A stretch of DNA of 64,000 bases, taken from NCBI GenBank assembly GCA_944474755.1, contig OX104113.1, positions 66,236,074 to 66,300,073 on the forward strand, read 5' to 3'. Both the position numbers and the translations under genes were made by a program. The notes beneath the pieces were generated by a model, which saw only the letters and a list, made by a program, of their open reading frames with translations, searched no databases and was not told the origin of the DNA. This DNA is from Limnoperna fortunei (Eukaryota > Mollusca > Bivalvia > Mytilida > Modiolidae). Shown here piece after piece: positions 11,147 through 22,980 of this stretch. The first letter of the stretch is position 1, and every line of letters begins with the position of its first letter.

Positions 11147-11884
11147 ATGCCCAAGAAGCTGTTCCCTCACCAGAACATCCAGTATGGATGCAATATAGAA
11201 AGCCATGAGATGATTTGTTTAGATAACAATAGTGGAATCAAGGGAGAAAGAGCAGAACAAGAAATGGAGGCATTTAAACATAATGAAGTGTGGAAGAAGA
11301 TGAAACACATAGATACAAAAGGAAATTATGTTCCTATTAATCCCAGGATAAATTATTCAACGAACGGGTCCATCAAGAGCAGCAGCCACAGTCATACTTT
11401 AATGACCGACAAAGACAATGATGCTCAAAAATTGATAGAGAGCAAAAGGAAAAAAAAACGGTCAGGATGAAGAAAATAAAGAAAACTGACAAATAAATGA
11501 GCATGAGCCCCCAAAAAGAAGCCAAAGTTAGATTCAAGAGTAGAGAAGATAAAGTCTATGTTGCAAGATTTATCATCAGAACTTGACAAAACTTTCAGCC
11601 TACATTCGAGACTACTCGTGAATTACCAGAGACCTCGGAACTACTTAGCGCAGAGGAATTTCAGCAATTCCGTGTTGGCGCCGATATTAATTCAGATGAT
11701 GATTCCTCTTCATCTACCTCTACCACCAAAACCATGGATACGTCAATAGTGAAATCCCAAACCATGTCTGATGAAGTTGATACCTACACGAGATATCGGA
11801 GGTGTTCATTTCGAAACGAGCTAAAACACATCAAGGACAGATCCCTCATCCGTTGTTGCCTTAATCCTGAACAACAACTGCGCT
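11147..11884 (+). pseudogene. Broken ORF, unknown (basic, then Ser/Thr/Asp-rich)
   Basis: An ATG at 11147 opens 107 codons (MPKKLFPHQNIQYGCNIESH..., ending in the basic KRKKKRSG). After stops, coding-like text resumes in other frames: PKKKPKLDSRVEKIKSMLQD, then ETTRELPETSELLSAEEFQQ and DINSDDDSSSSTSTTK. At least two frameshifts separate the parts. The lysine clusters resemble nuclear localisation signals and the acidic/Ser segment looks like a disordered linker. A family 2 SINE fragment abuts the end. I do not recognise a family. The lesions argue for a decayed retrocopy or transposon ORF. Confidence 0.4.
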
Positions 11885-11995
11885 TTCCGACCTTAAAAAT
11901 CTACAATAGAAATCTTTATCGTGCAAAGAGCGTGGCACTCTCCAAACAAGTTGAGCACTACGGTCAGACTTCCATATTTTGACCCGAGAACCCCA
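11885..11995 (-). mobile_element. SINE-like family 2, fragment
   Basis: Contains CTTTATCGTGCAAAGAGCGT, GGCACTCTCCAAACAAGTTG, CGGTCAGACTTCC and TTTTGACCCGAGAACCCC. These match the centre of the 10.2 kb copy on the same strand; both ends are missing. Confidence 0.65.
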
Positions 11996-14900
11996 ACGAG
12001 TTTGATACAAATTATACCATATGTTTGTACATACTAGTTTTCATCATTCATAAAAACTTAAAAGTAGTGGCACTTTCATGTTTTTTTCAGTAATTTTGAA
12101 AACACTTAAACAAGAGCATGTTGCATAGACATTTAAGAAATTATATGACAAGAGTGAGAAAAACGTTATAAGCCCACGAGTAAAACCTACAGTTTAAGCA
12201 ACAGGTTTTTAAGCAAAATATGAAATATTGGGTATCGCCCTACAGTTTATTTGTTCCCATTAATTATTGATTATTTACATACACAAATTAACACATTTCC
12301 TTGCAAAAAAATTTAATTCACATAATTACATGCATCGCTTTTATTATAATTGTTTTTGGTTAAAATAATCGGTGATTAAAAAAAATGGATTTTTTGGCAA
12401 TGTTATAAAGAAAAAATGTGATTGTTTTTGTTCTCAATTTGACACTTTTAATTGTAAGAGTTAAGTAATGAAAGTTAATTAAACAATATTTTAAAAATAT
12501 TTATTTAAAATTAATTATTAATATTTTCTATAAAATGGACTTGCTTCAGCAATATGCAAATTATATCAGTCTATCTGGTTAAACTTTTCAAGAGATTTTG
12601 CACTAAAACATGTTAGTCCAAACGTGCACACATATAAAAAGAAGTCATTTTTTTGCTGATTTTGAGCGTTTAATTTTTTTTTAAATTACGACATACATGC
12701 AAGAGTCACCATTCATTTAAAAGCATAAATGTAGCAAAACATCAACAAAAAATTATATATCCTTTTGTAAATCAACAAAATAATGTGACTCCAAATATTG
12801 GCAGATTTTGATACTCGAGACAAAATTCAGAAAATTGCAAATTTTTAGCCACTGAAAATAATCATAACTTTTGTAAAGCTCAACCGATTTCATAATTTTT
12901 TTCAGCTAAATTCCTTTTGAAGGTCTTTAAAGTAAATAAAACAAAAATTTTCTATGATGTAAATTTTTTGTCTGCAGGACTGAGAACCTTTTCAGTATGG
13001 TCCTAGTTTTGTTTTGTTTTGTTTTCAATGCCGATGTACTTGTTCCATCTAATCAGGAACATATAAATCAACGGGACTGGAAGCTAACGATATCGTATAC
13101 TTTTCCTCGTCGCGCCAATACTTAATTTGCGAACAAGTGCCGACACGGATATGACCGTATATACGGCTTTTGTACGATACAATCTGTTCGAGACTCGAGC
13201 AAGTTACGTGTATATATCAATACATTGATGCATTTCATAACAATAATAAAACAAATTAGAAAAAACACAACACACACATAAAAAAAAAACAAAGAAAAAA
13301 AACAACCAAAAAACAAAGAAAAAACAAAAGTTTTGGATTAATTCCAAAATTTGATTGTTGTACTAGTCCCAGTGAATTAAAATCAAAACCGCCGTGTATG
13401 ATTTTATTTGATGTTTATGGTTTTCACCAATTAGACAATTAATATGATGACACAGGTATTAGCTACCTAGGGTGTACCCTCAGACAACTTTTGACACCGT
13501 TGTTTATTCAACCATGTGTTCTCCACACCTGTGATTACATAACAATTGCAACAGGTGTACGTCAAATTAAAAGAGAATGGGTTTTAAAAAATACTTATTC
13601 CAATTCTGAAATTTTGTTATCAATTGCATTTAAAATTAAGGAGTTTTTTTTATAAAATAGAAGCTGAAAATACGTAACAGGATGGAGATGTCCTCGTGGG
13701 AAAAAGTGTTTGAAAAAAAGATGAAAAAAGTATGCTGATTAATCGTGTTATCAATTATGACCTATTTCTGTGCATTCTTAAAACATCATTCTTTCAGAAT
13801 GTGAAGGAAAAATGAATACTGCATTCATAACAAAGGCATGGATTGGTTTTATTTAAGGGGACAGTTAAAAAATTTACTCCGTCTTCCCGAAAACGTGCTA
13901 ATATTTCATGCTACGTAATTCGATAATAACTGGGGATTCACAACAAAAATAATATATGCTGCAACGCGACAAAAAAGACGAATTGGTTGGTCTATACCCT
14001 TTAAATGTGTAATTTTACATTACGATGATATATGGTCGGAAAGTATAAAATTCGTAAAAATGACATACAAACATGGAGACCGTTAAAAAAGCTCCCGATT
14101 TTCGCCGATTTCAATATTTTTTTAAATTATAAAACGTGGTCACGATAATACAATGAGGCAAATAAAACACTTTAAATTAAAAAAATTAAAATATTTACTG
14201 TCACAAGATAATTGCTCAAATTTTAATTGAAATATTAGTATCGTATTGTACTATAGATGCTGTCATTTCTGCGTTCTCGTTTAATCTCGTTCCGGTCTCG
14301 CGCGACAAGGAAATCGTACTTTTTAAAGTGAAGACTTAGCGAGTGTCCAATCCCGTTAGTTATACTAGTCCCAGATCTAATCTATATGTTACAGTTGATG
14401 CAATATGAACGTATTTGTAAAGGTCCTATAGATTTTAACATAATTTTTTTAAAAAGGTATTCTATGGATTTCAATGACTAAACATAGAAGTCCAAAAAGT
14501 TTTCGGACTGTTCCATTCACAACACTGGATGTGCATTCATCTTGTTCCAGATATAGGTAGAGTAAGCTTCAGCTCAATAGCCACATGTAAAAGTGTCTGA
14601 AAACAGGAAGAGAAAATACACATATTTAATATATGTATTATTGATATATTTTCATTATTGATGCAATCTATAATATAAGATCATGTTATATAAAACCGCT
14701 ACAATTACATGTATTATTTTCACTACAGTATAAACATACTATGTTAGAAAACTTCAAGCCATGGAGTAAAGAATCGTGATTCTCACTACGGTTTGCTAGA
14801 TTCTCATCCGACTGGGGGGTTTGGTTGGGGGGAGTTTTTAATTTTTTTAAAAATTTTGGGCCATTGTTAAAGGAAATAACAGTCAAGATCATATTTCTAC

Positions 14901-16440
14901 TTGTCCATCCTAACATTGACACAGCCCCGTATTATATGAATTATATGTACATGAATGTTATTGTAACTAATTTTTATGTGTAACAATTAATCATGCAAAT
15001 TTTGTATATACTTGTTCGCTGACAAAGAAAAAAATTGCTAAGGGATAACTACATTTGTAATTTACTCGCCTTTTTGACATTCACATTGATATTCTACATA
15101 AAAAAGCAATTATATACATGTTTTTTTCAGTTTGCTATCAGTATGTTGAACCTTAACTAATTGTAACATTTGGCAAAGAAAAAAATGTATTACTGATATG
15201 TCCCCAGAACAAGGTACAATACAGGTAACATGGAATGAAACCCCCTCTCCCCCAGAAATATTTTTTTTTTAAATTGTAACTTAAAGGCCTGTGACACAAG
15301 TCGGTTATTGTTCATTAAATGTGAAACTTTATAATTTAAATATCATTTTACGTGTAAACTAACCGGTATGACATCCGTCAGACAACATGTGCAAGATAGT
15401 TTCTCTGTTGATACGGAGAACTGATAATCGGTTCCAACACGCTTCGCTTGCCCTTTACTAACTGTCGCCTTTAACTGAAAAGAAATATGTTTCTGTGTAG
15501 TAAAATCGGTCATATGTGGTTAATTTTCAAGGTAAGACAAGGACAAACACGTCGACAATTCTTAGTCGACTTACTTTAAAAAAAAATTCACCGGGAAGGG
15601 TACTTTTGATAATTGGACGTCAACTAGACCGGTAGGTCAAATTTGACTAGAGCGCAAAATGGGAATCTCATTGCATAACATGTCATTAGGAACATGTTTC
15701 TATTTTCGATTTAAAGTGAACTACCCGCCGATAACCTTTTGCTTTACACTTTTCCATTGTATATTTTAAAAGAAACAAAGGCATTTGTTCTTCATTTATT
15801 CAATATAATTTTTCAATATAATTTGTTTGTATCTATATCGTAATTTCACTTCCAAAATTGCCGTTCAAAAGATGCTGAAATCAAATAAAGAACGGTACTT
15901 GAAAACAAAATGGCGGATCACAATGCACTTAATCGGCATTTCTAATCAAAGTTAGAAACTCCCGAAGTATACCAAATTACTTCTCTATCTCATCTCGGAA
16001 ATATGTGGTCTACCTGCAATTGATTCAGAATCCAAGGGGGAAAATCCTCAGCTCTCCACTCGTGTTCTCGAGCAATGGAAAGTTCTTTATTTATCATAAA
16101 CTAATGAGTACATCTCCCCACTTTCAGTCAAGTTCAAACACCACTAGCTTGATCCATCTGGCTCATCATAAACTATCTTTGAAAATTTTTTTTGAACATC
16201 CTTACTGTTGAACCCAGTCGTTTTCTGCCTTTCTTTTGCAAGTTTCTGAAAGTTGACCTTAACTTCCTGTAAACATAAACTAGAACGAGGAATAGTAGAT
16301 GTACGTCATGAATACTGGCTCTTTGCTTCCGTTGTTAAAAATTATTTCTAAAGCACGTGCACCAACATGAAAAGATTAAACCTGGATATCTGCATTAAAA
16401 GCTGGAAAGAGTTTATCATCTGCGTTTTGTTCCACCGCAA
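11996..16440. other. 4.4 kb without a supported gene
   Basis: Very A+T-rich. I saw an A/C-rich simple tract at about 13260-13330, a TTTTG run near 13005-13025, and scattered ORFs of 60-80 codons without recognisable content. No repeat family from elsewhere in the window was identified here. Confidence 0.5.
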
Positions 16441-16519
16441 ATGACAGAAGATTATGAAGCAATTCCTGCAGCGTTGTGGAACAAAATATTGAACCTATTA
16501 CCTTTAAAGGAAGCCAGAG
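16441..16519 (+). CDS. Possible first exon of an F-box protein
   Basis: An ATG at 16441 starts a 26-codon frame (MTEDYEAIPAALWNKILNLL, then PLKEAR). It runs into a good donor-like junction, AGAG/GTACAT (GT at 16520). The pattern I-P-x-x-L-W-x-x-I-L-x-x-L-P-L-x-x-A-R is what the first half of an F-box domain looks like. F-box proteins recruit substrates to SCF ubiquitin ligases through Skp1. The rest of the domain would be on a later exon, which I could not find downstream. The short length means coincidence is possible. Confidence 0.35.
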
Positions 16520-16528
16520 GTACATCTT

Positions 16529-17835
16529 TCACCTGTCCATGTTTATGTTAAACATCTCTAAACTACAGAAATCCTGACTTCTCACAACCACACTGGTCTG
16601 ACCATACGAGTTGTGCCCGACTCTGAAAGACCAACAACAAAGTGGAGAACACAAAAAGTACTTTATATTTACATTCCTTTTTGCGGATAGCTGACAAGGT
16701 GTCCCAGTTAACCAATAACATGTGGTAAGGCCTTTTCTCTCCATTCAGACACAAGTGTAAAAAAACTTTTTGTTGACAGTTTCTTTACTGCAATCTGTCT
16801 AATCTCTGAGTTGTCGTCACCAGGCATCTCAATAATGTTCCCCTCTAATAGTTTCTGGTAGGATTCGGCATGATCACAGGCCATGTCATACATTCAAATA
16901 CACGAGGTTTTATCTAGAAAAGGAAGAAATCACCCCTAATGATGGACGAACATACCATTAAATTACCTTGTGCAGATGAGAGATAGCTACACTCCTTGCC
17001 TCTCTCTAGAAGCATGTATTATGCAAAAGTGGGACCAAGCAGTCGTTGCGGTGAAATTCCTGTCGCATTTCCATAACTATTTAATGATCTAGAAATTTCG
17101 CGCACCAACTCTCGTACACTCAATTTCCATGTAAACTCGGACAGAATCCGTGTAACGGCCATTCTGAAAATTTACTAAAAGTTACTGAACCATTCTGCTT
17201 CAAGAAAGATTACATCTGTTCCTTACATTCCATATACTGTCCTTGCCGAAATTTCCTTCCTCCTCGCTAATTTTTCTACAAAATAAATCTGAAGAAACAG
17301 TAGTCCTACCTTACCTTTACTTTTTTTTTACATGTGCCTGTAGATTCTTTTTCTCCCGCGTAAGGTTATGAACGGTTGTCTTCATCATCTGTGTTGTCTT
17401 CTCAAAATTTGTGTCATCTATATGCTGTCTTTTCAGCTCCTTTCTAATCTGGATGGGTTTTTTTACCTTGAAGTCATCTCTTAATCTTCTTGCGACTTTG
17501 AATTGCTTTTGCCAACTTTGTCATCCAGTCGAACCTGTAATCCAGCTATCGGTTTGTGGTGCTTTTCAGCCATCTCGACATGTTCAAGTCGAAGTTATTC
17601 TTCACCTGACTGGATCTGTTGTTTTTATTGTGAAGTTTTCTTTTTTTAGCCTGAAATGATTCGAAAGATTTTGTTAGCTGGTCCACCAACCCCTGTAGAT
17701 TAAAAGATGCTTATCTTTGTACTAGACTGTCTATTTGCTAAACTTGGGCATTCTTGTCTAGTTCTGCCATCTGAAGAATATCCTCAAAGTAACAAGCGGT
17801 TAAAAATTGCTTTTTTTCTTCTCAACATGTCTCAC
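16529..17835 (-). pseudogene. Decayed minus-strand gene with coiled-coil stretch, unknown
   Basis: Reading the minus strand downwards, several coding-like blocks occur in order but in different frames. EDILQMAELDKNAQV lies at about 17.79 kb and LRLEHVEMAEKHHKPIAGLQ at about 17.6 kb. A Lys/Arg/Glu-rich block with KKPIQIRKELKRQHIDD and TTVHNLTREKKNLQAHVKK lies at about 17.5-17.3 kb. EMPGDDNSEIRQIAVKKLST and SFFTLVSEWREKALPHVIG lie at 16893-16708. The middle blocks have the charge pattern of a coiled coil. Frameshifts and stops separate the blocks, and some gaps could be introns. The family is not recognised. Confidence 0.35.
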
Positions 17836-17900
17836 TCGATTATATAAAAATGGTAGATGTCGTTTTCCAAATTTTAAAAAAAATCAGATTTAACATTTTT

Positions 17901-18285
17901 GGCCGGATTTCACCGAGTGAAAATCCAGGTTATAGTATGGTGAATGTTGGGCTGGCGGGGGAAAAATTTTCGTCACAGTTTTCTCAGCTTCTACTAAAGG
18001 GATTGATTTCAAATTTGGTACACAGCTATAGCATGACGAGTTGTACAGTGCTTCCCTTTTCCAGGTCAGTCAGTTATCTTCCTGTTTTCCAAGCCGACTT
18101 AGACTATTTCAAGGGTTAAAATAGGAAAAATTTTCGTAACAGTTTTCTCAGCAACTACTAATCACATTCTTTTGAAATTTGGTATGCAGCATCAGCTTGG
18201 CGTCCCATAACGTGGGATTCAATTTCAGGTCTGTTCGCTCACCTACTTGCTGTTTAACGAAATCCGGTCATTTCCGTCTTCGATC
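17901..18285 (+). mobile_element. Hairpin-headed non-coding repeat, family D
   Basis: Hairpin GGATTTCAC-CGA-GTGAAAATCC at 17905-17926, with the arm inverted at the far end as GAAATCCGG (18259-18267). Two internal units about 170 bp apart begin near 17967 and 18131. Each has AAAAATTTTCGT, ACAGTTTTCTCAGC and TTGAAATTTGGTA-type words and a CTACTTCCTGTTTT-like end. The core is clearly related to family J at 55.1 kb. No ORF of interest. Confidence 0.6.
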
Positions 18286-18784
18286 GATTTTAATATATTT
18301 TAGAATGCAGTTATTTGATTTGTATTTACCTTAATATTGATGGTTTCAACCATCTTGTCATGGTGGTTGTGGGCACTCCCCCTATTGCTCGGCCCGTAAT
18401 CGGGTCAACCTCTGACGAGCTAGCAGCTCAAATTCTTCATTCGTCTTGTCTGGATAAAGTTCACCGACTTGCAAAGATGAAAATTGATAGCCTCCATGTC
18501 TACCATACCAACCGATGGACTTCTAGCAACAGATCGGTTACATCCCCCTACAGTAAAAAATAACACCCCAATATACCTGGAAATAAATAGAAATGCAAAT
18601 TAATGAAGTTTGATAAGACTGTCCTACGATATGGAGGGATTAGTTATCTAGAACTGGTAAAACTGTACTTCATTGCTTATTTTCAATTTATTCTTCAAAG
18701 CTTTGATGTGGAAAATAATGTCAAATAACGATTTTAAATTATTGCTTATTTTGCTAGTACCACGATCTTTTTACGCTAACAGTC
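18286..18784. other. No feature recognised
   Basis: A short open frame at 18315-18563 has no recognisable content. Confidence 0.45.
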
Positions 18785-19270
18785 CCCTTTTGTAGGTTTC
18801 GATAAGACTAGTCTCCCTGTAGCCGCTACAAAAGGCTAAATTATCCGCCATACATATACCCTATACTTTTCAGTGTCATTTAGTTCTGGTACCCTACTTG
18901 GACTGTTCCCAGAAATCGACCCACAAATCAGCCAGGTCATATTAGGAAATCCTGGCCGCGGACCGTAGTGGGTGACGCGCACAATAAAGATCACCTTTTG
19001 TAGATTCCGAAAAAGTCGGTTTTTTGTAAACGCAATAAAAAGCTAAATTCTCTGCCCATGTCCAATACTTCAAACTTTTACAGTGACAGTCGAAATTATG
19101 TTCCCGATTTCACATTCCATCCCTTTTTCTATAGCTAAAATACTGATCGCTGTAAAGCAAACACCCAATCAATCCAGTGTCATTCTTGTTCATCTTTCCC
19201 AAACTGATTTAGTGTTTCTTGACAGTTTACTTTCACCCTAAATATAGCTGAAATACTTTTCGCTGGACAA
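18785..19270 (+). mobile_element. SINE-like family 2, two overlapping degraded copies
   Basis: Two partial copies run in the same direction. The first has GTAGCCGCTACAAAAGGCTA, TACTTTTCAGTGTCATTTAG and GAAATCCTGGCCGCGGACCG. The second repeats CTTTTGTAGATTCCGAAAAA, ACTTTTACAGTGACAGTCGA, ends in GCTGTAAAGCAAACACCCAA and TCAATCC, and is followed by another core piece (AAATATAGCTGAAATACTTT, to 19270). Confidence 0.6.
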
Positions 19271-19440
19271 TATAATAAGAACATACTTTATACACAATTA
19301 CATATTTGCAATAAAGCAAAACAAAATTCTTTGCAAAATACTAAAATAAAAAGAAAACGGCCCGAATTATACTTCTGGAAAGACGCCAATTTATTTTAAT
19401 TTCACCATGCGTCAATGCTCAGTTTAAACTTTCATTTTAT

Positions 19441-19567
19441 AGCAAACTACAAGGGGACCAAACTTGAATGTGAAAGGTGCATTTACAATGTCAAGGGTAG
19501 GAGTCGGAACAATGTATTGTGGCAGTGTGATGTATGTGGATTTCCGGATCTTTGTCTAAACAGGGTG
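19441..19567 (+). pseudogene. Possible FLYWCH-type zinc-finger fragment
   Basis: One frame reads YKGTKLECERCIYNVKGRS then RNNVLWQCDVCGFPDLCLNR before a stop. The spacing of Y, NVKGRS, LWQC and a following C-x-x-C resembles the start of a FLYWCH finger (hydrophobic strand, W-x-C, then Cys). The last His pair is not visible. No flanking exon structure was found. The call is tentative; a chance resemblance over 42 residues is possible. Confidence 0.22.
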
Positions 19568-20812
19568 TAGCACACTGTCCTCTGTGTTGACAACACCGCG
19601 TTGAATTATATTTTTAATGGCACAGCACAAATGATTAATGATTCTATCCGAATTTACTTTATCTTTTTGCACAACAAAATCGCCCTCTTTCGAGATGACT
19701 TACCTCACGTTTTTGATGGTGAATAGTATTGATCTCCCATGTATTTATGAGATAATGTGTTTTATGTTGTAAGAAGAAACGACCCACAGGGCCAAGATAC
19801 CGAAAACTAAGAGTCTTTGGATTCGATATAATTATAACGTGGGGCAATTACATGTACTATTCATCTAAAATAACATAAATTTCAAAATCATTGAAAAAAT
19901 ATTTTATTATTAGTTTTTTATTGAACTCGCATCTGTATTGATCACCTCTGTTCAATCCCCAATATCCTTGCCAATATCATCAATTATAAGTTCAGCGTAC
20001 CCATTGTCAGCTTATATTTCAAGATCAGCTGTAAAGTCTAGAAAGTTGCTTTGGATTATCAAATGGTTAATGTCATAACAACTAGCTCAAACATATAAAT
20101 TTAATAAACAAAACAAAATCAAGACAATACACAATAAATGAAAAATGAAATGAATAAATACACATAAAAATAAATACACATTCACAAGACTGAACTAAAT
20201 ATAATGTACTGTTACAAATAAACACAAATTGAGCCTCCACACACCGACTTCGCACTACGTCTCCCGGTTATCCTCCACATCGTTGGTACTGTAACACTGA
20301 TGAACCATTAAATTAATTCCTTAGGAATATTAACATTTAACGGACAACGGATTAAATTCTATACAAGTTGCAATTTCTACATCGGTGACGAGAACACTAG
20401 ATAATTAACTTCACTTCACTGATGTGTTCAGCTAACTGTGACGGATTTACTACACATATTCTACACGGACCTTTAAACTTGAAATATACAGCAACGGAAA
20501 TTTCCAAATAAACTAATCCAACAGCTGAACATATTACCGCCGATAAAAGACGTTGTTACATCAAATTGAATATCATTGAAACCACCACGCTGTTTCCATT
20601 TCCATCAATCAAGTCGACGCCATATTACTACTGTATGCTACAAGCACACCAAAACCGGGTCTAAAAAAACCCCTACAAAATAAACAATCTACAAATTACT
20701 TACATTTCTAGACTTTATGCATATGACAACTATCTGGCCATTTTAGACCGCGAGCCGAAATACCATCTCGACAGCGTACTCGACCGTAAAATTAACCATA
20801 AAATAGAAATGA
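19568..20812. other. No feature recognised
   Basis: A+T-rich; no supported gene or repeat. Confidence 0.5.
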
Positions 20813-20935
20813 GAGGGTGGACAGGGTAGTGGGAGACAGGGAGAGAGGGGGGGAGAAAGGAGTAGAGGGGAGGGAGAAAGGAGGTGAGGGGAGGGAGAAA
20901 GGAAAAAATAAAAAAAGAGGGAGGCAGTACTTTTA
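20813..20935 (+). repeat. Polypurine minisatellite 1 (AGGGGAGGGAGAAAGG-type)
   Basis: Nearly pure purine on the + strand, built from variants of GGAGTAGAGGGGAGGGAGAAA with about a 22 bp period. It is preceded by GAGGGTGGACAGGGTAG. The reverse-strand ORFs rich in Ser/Pro/Leu are artefacts of this tract. Repeated G runs make a G-quadruplex or triplex plausible (inference). Confidence 0.85.
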
Positions 20936-22980
20936 CAAATATGTTCTTTAATTCGTACCTGAAAATCATTTAATAAGTGCCAATTCATTGATGTAATTTA
21001 AAAAGACTAAAATTATTTTCATAAAACTCCAGTCAAGAGATAAATTGCATCCAAATTATCAGAATTTTTACTATGCTAGTAAGCAGTAAGGTTTTTCCTA
21101 AAGCGTATGTCTGTCCCTTTTCTATATTGTGATCACTTATTGACTAGGTGTCTGTCATCTGTTATCTGCCCGTTGTTAACTTTATAAACAATCTTCTCCT
21201 CTGACACCACTTAGAGTACCTAGTTTTAGCTTTGCATCCATGAGTTTGATACATGTATGTAAAACAAATATTAATCAAAGCGCAGTTTACACTGGTAGTG
21301 TTTTATTGCATGTAGTACATAATACCGGTAGATTTTAAAACAAATGAAGTTTTGTTAATTCTTTTACATTGAAAATTGTAACAATTTCAATAAGACGTAG
21401 CGCACGTTATTGGGGCCTCTAAACGTAGTGTCATTTGAGCTTTTTTGACGTTACGTTAAATATTACGTCGTGCACCTTAAAAGAGGTTTAATATCTAGAT
21501 TTGTATGTCTATGTCCACAATAAATAACCATTTATTGCTCAAATTGTATTTAAATACGCACACATACATTTTGCGCATTAATATTTTCCTTATCGAATAT
21601 TTATAATATGTTCATGCAACTTTGTTTATAATAACATCGTTTAAAAAATGTCGCGCTAACGAACGACTATAGAAATAGATAAACTCGTGTAAATCTGACA
21701 AAAATATATGTTGTACTCTAAAAATTCATTGAAAAATTATTGAGAAAAAAAACGCATATCTAAAATGATATTATATTTTTCAGTGTGAATTTAAAGTGCG
21801 GCAAATACGTCGAAAGTCTTAATAAATCGGTAAAAAATTACACATGTGTTCGTAACAAACGTTACTAGACATGGTTGAATGTATAGCGCTTTCACAATAC
21901 ATGAAAACAAATTGAAAAGGGGCAGAATTTGAAATTAAGAAAAACGCATTCTTGAAAAAGTGTTTTTTTTTTCAATTTAACAGTTTTATACAAATAAAAA
22001 ACATTAAAATACAGCATCTGTTATAGGTATATCCCGTTCTTCACAGTAATTCAGAGTAATGATTACGTCACCATACTAGATTTTGGGTACCTAACACTAA
22101 TGGCAAATTTCAGGAAAACAAGGAACTAAAAGCTCTGAATGTCCAAATGGCCTGGGTCTTGCTTTTCTTGTTACAATTAACAACACGATTTATGGTGGAA
22201 ATCTTGGTTAAATATTTTTAGTTTCTAATTATTCAAGTATATTGGTTACCCAAAAGACGGATATAGTTCGTTTTGATCCACAACTAAAAATACTTTCGTC
22301 ATCCATTAAAGGTCTCCGAACCAAAAAATATTTACTAGTATCGGAAACTAAAAAAGACCCAACAACCTGCGGTAAGTCTTAGTCATTCATAATTACACTT
22401 GTAAAAAAAATTATTTCTACACATGGAAAGCCTGTAATGCTCACATTACTCATTACAAAAACTTTAGTTTAATCGACATGAACATGACACAAAATTTGTG
22501 GCCATCTTGAATTTAGGATCTGCGCTAAAATCTTAAAATTTATACAGTATCAATTATGTTTGCTTCTCAGATTTTCAGAGCAAGATACATTTTAATTTCC
22601 GCCAAAGAACATCAATGGCTCTAGTAGCCACAATGCATTTTACAATGGCAGAAAATTACCCTTATATTAGTTCTGCATAATTTGATTTAAATAAGTGAAA
22701 TAGTTTCTGAAACCAGCTATTTTTAGTGCCTCTGGAGTTCTATGTTCCAGTGTTGTGGCCATCTTGGTTTTAGGATCAGTACCAAAGATTCACAATTTAT
22801 AGAAAAGTAATACAGTACACTGGTTTATGTATCTGAGAGCGGCCCTAATCTGAACTATTTTTCACAAGCGCAAGTTGAAGAACATGGGTCAACACATGTT
22901 TTGGCCAATATCTCACAATGTTATATAGCTACAGAAAAAAACCCGTTACATTAAAATGATCAGCACATTCAATCTTTTTT
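20936..22980. other. No supported gene
   Basis: A+T-rich. A pair of similar phrases (GCCATCTTG with TTTAGGATC) near 22502 and 22757 hints at old internal duplication. Nothing else was seen. Confidence 0.45.

Noticed and set aside
13122..13316. Phe-rich minus-strand ORF that could be a membrane peptide
   Set aside because: Reads an A/C-rich simple tract; no other support.
20730..20988. Ser/Pro/Leu-rich minus-strand ORFs
   Set aside because: Translation of the polypurine minisatellite.
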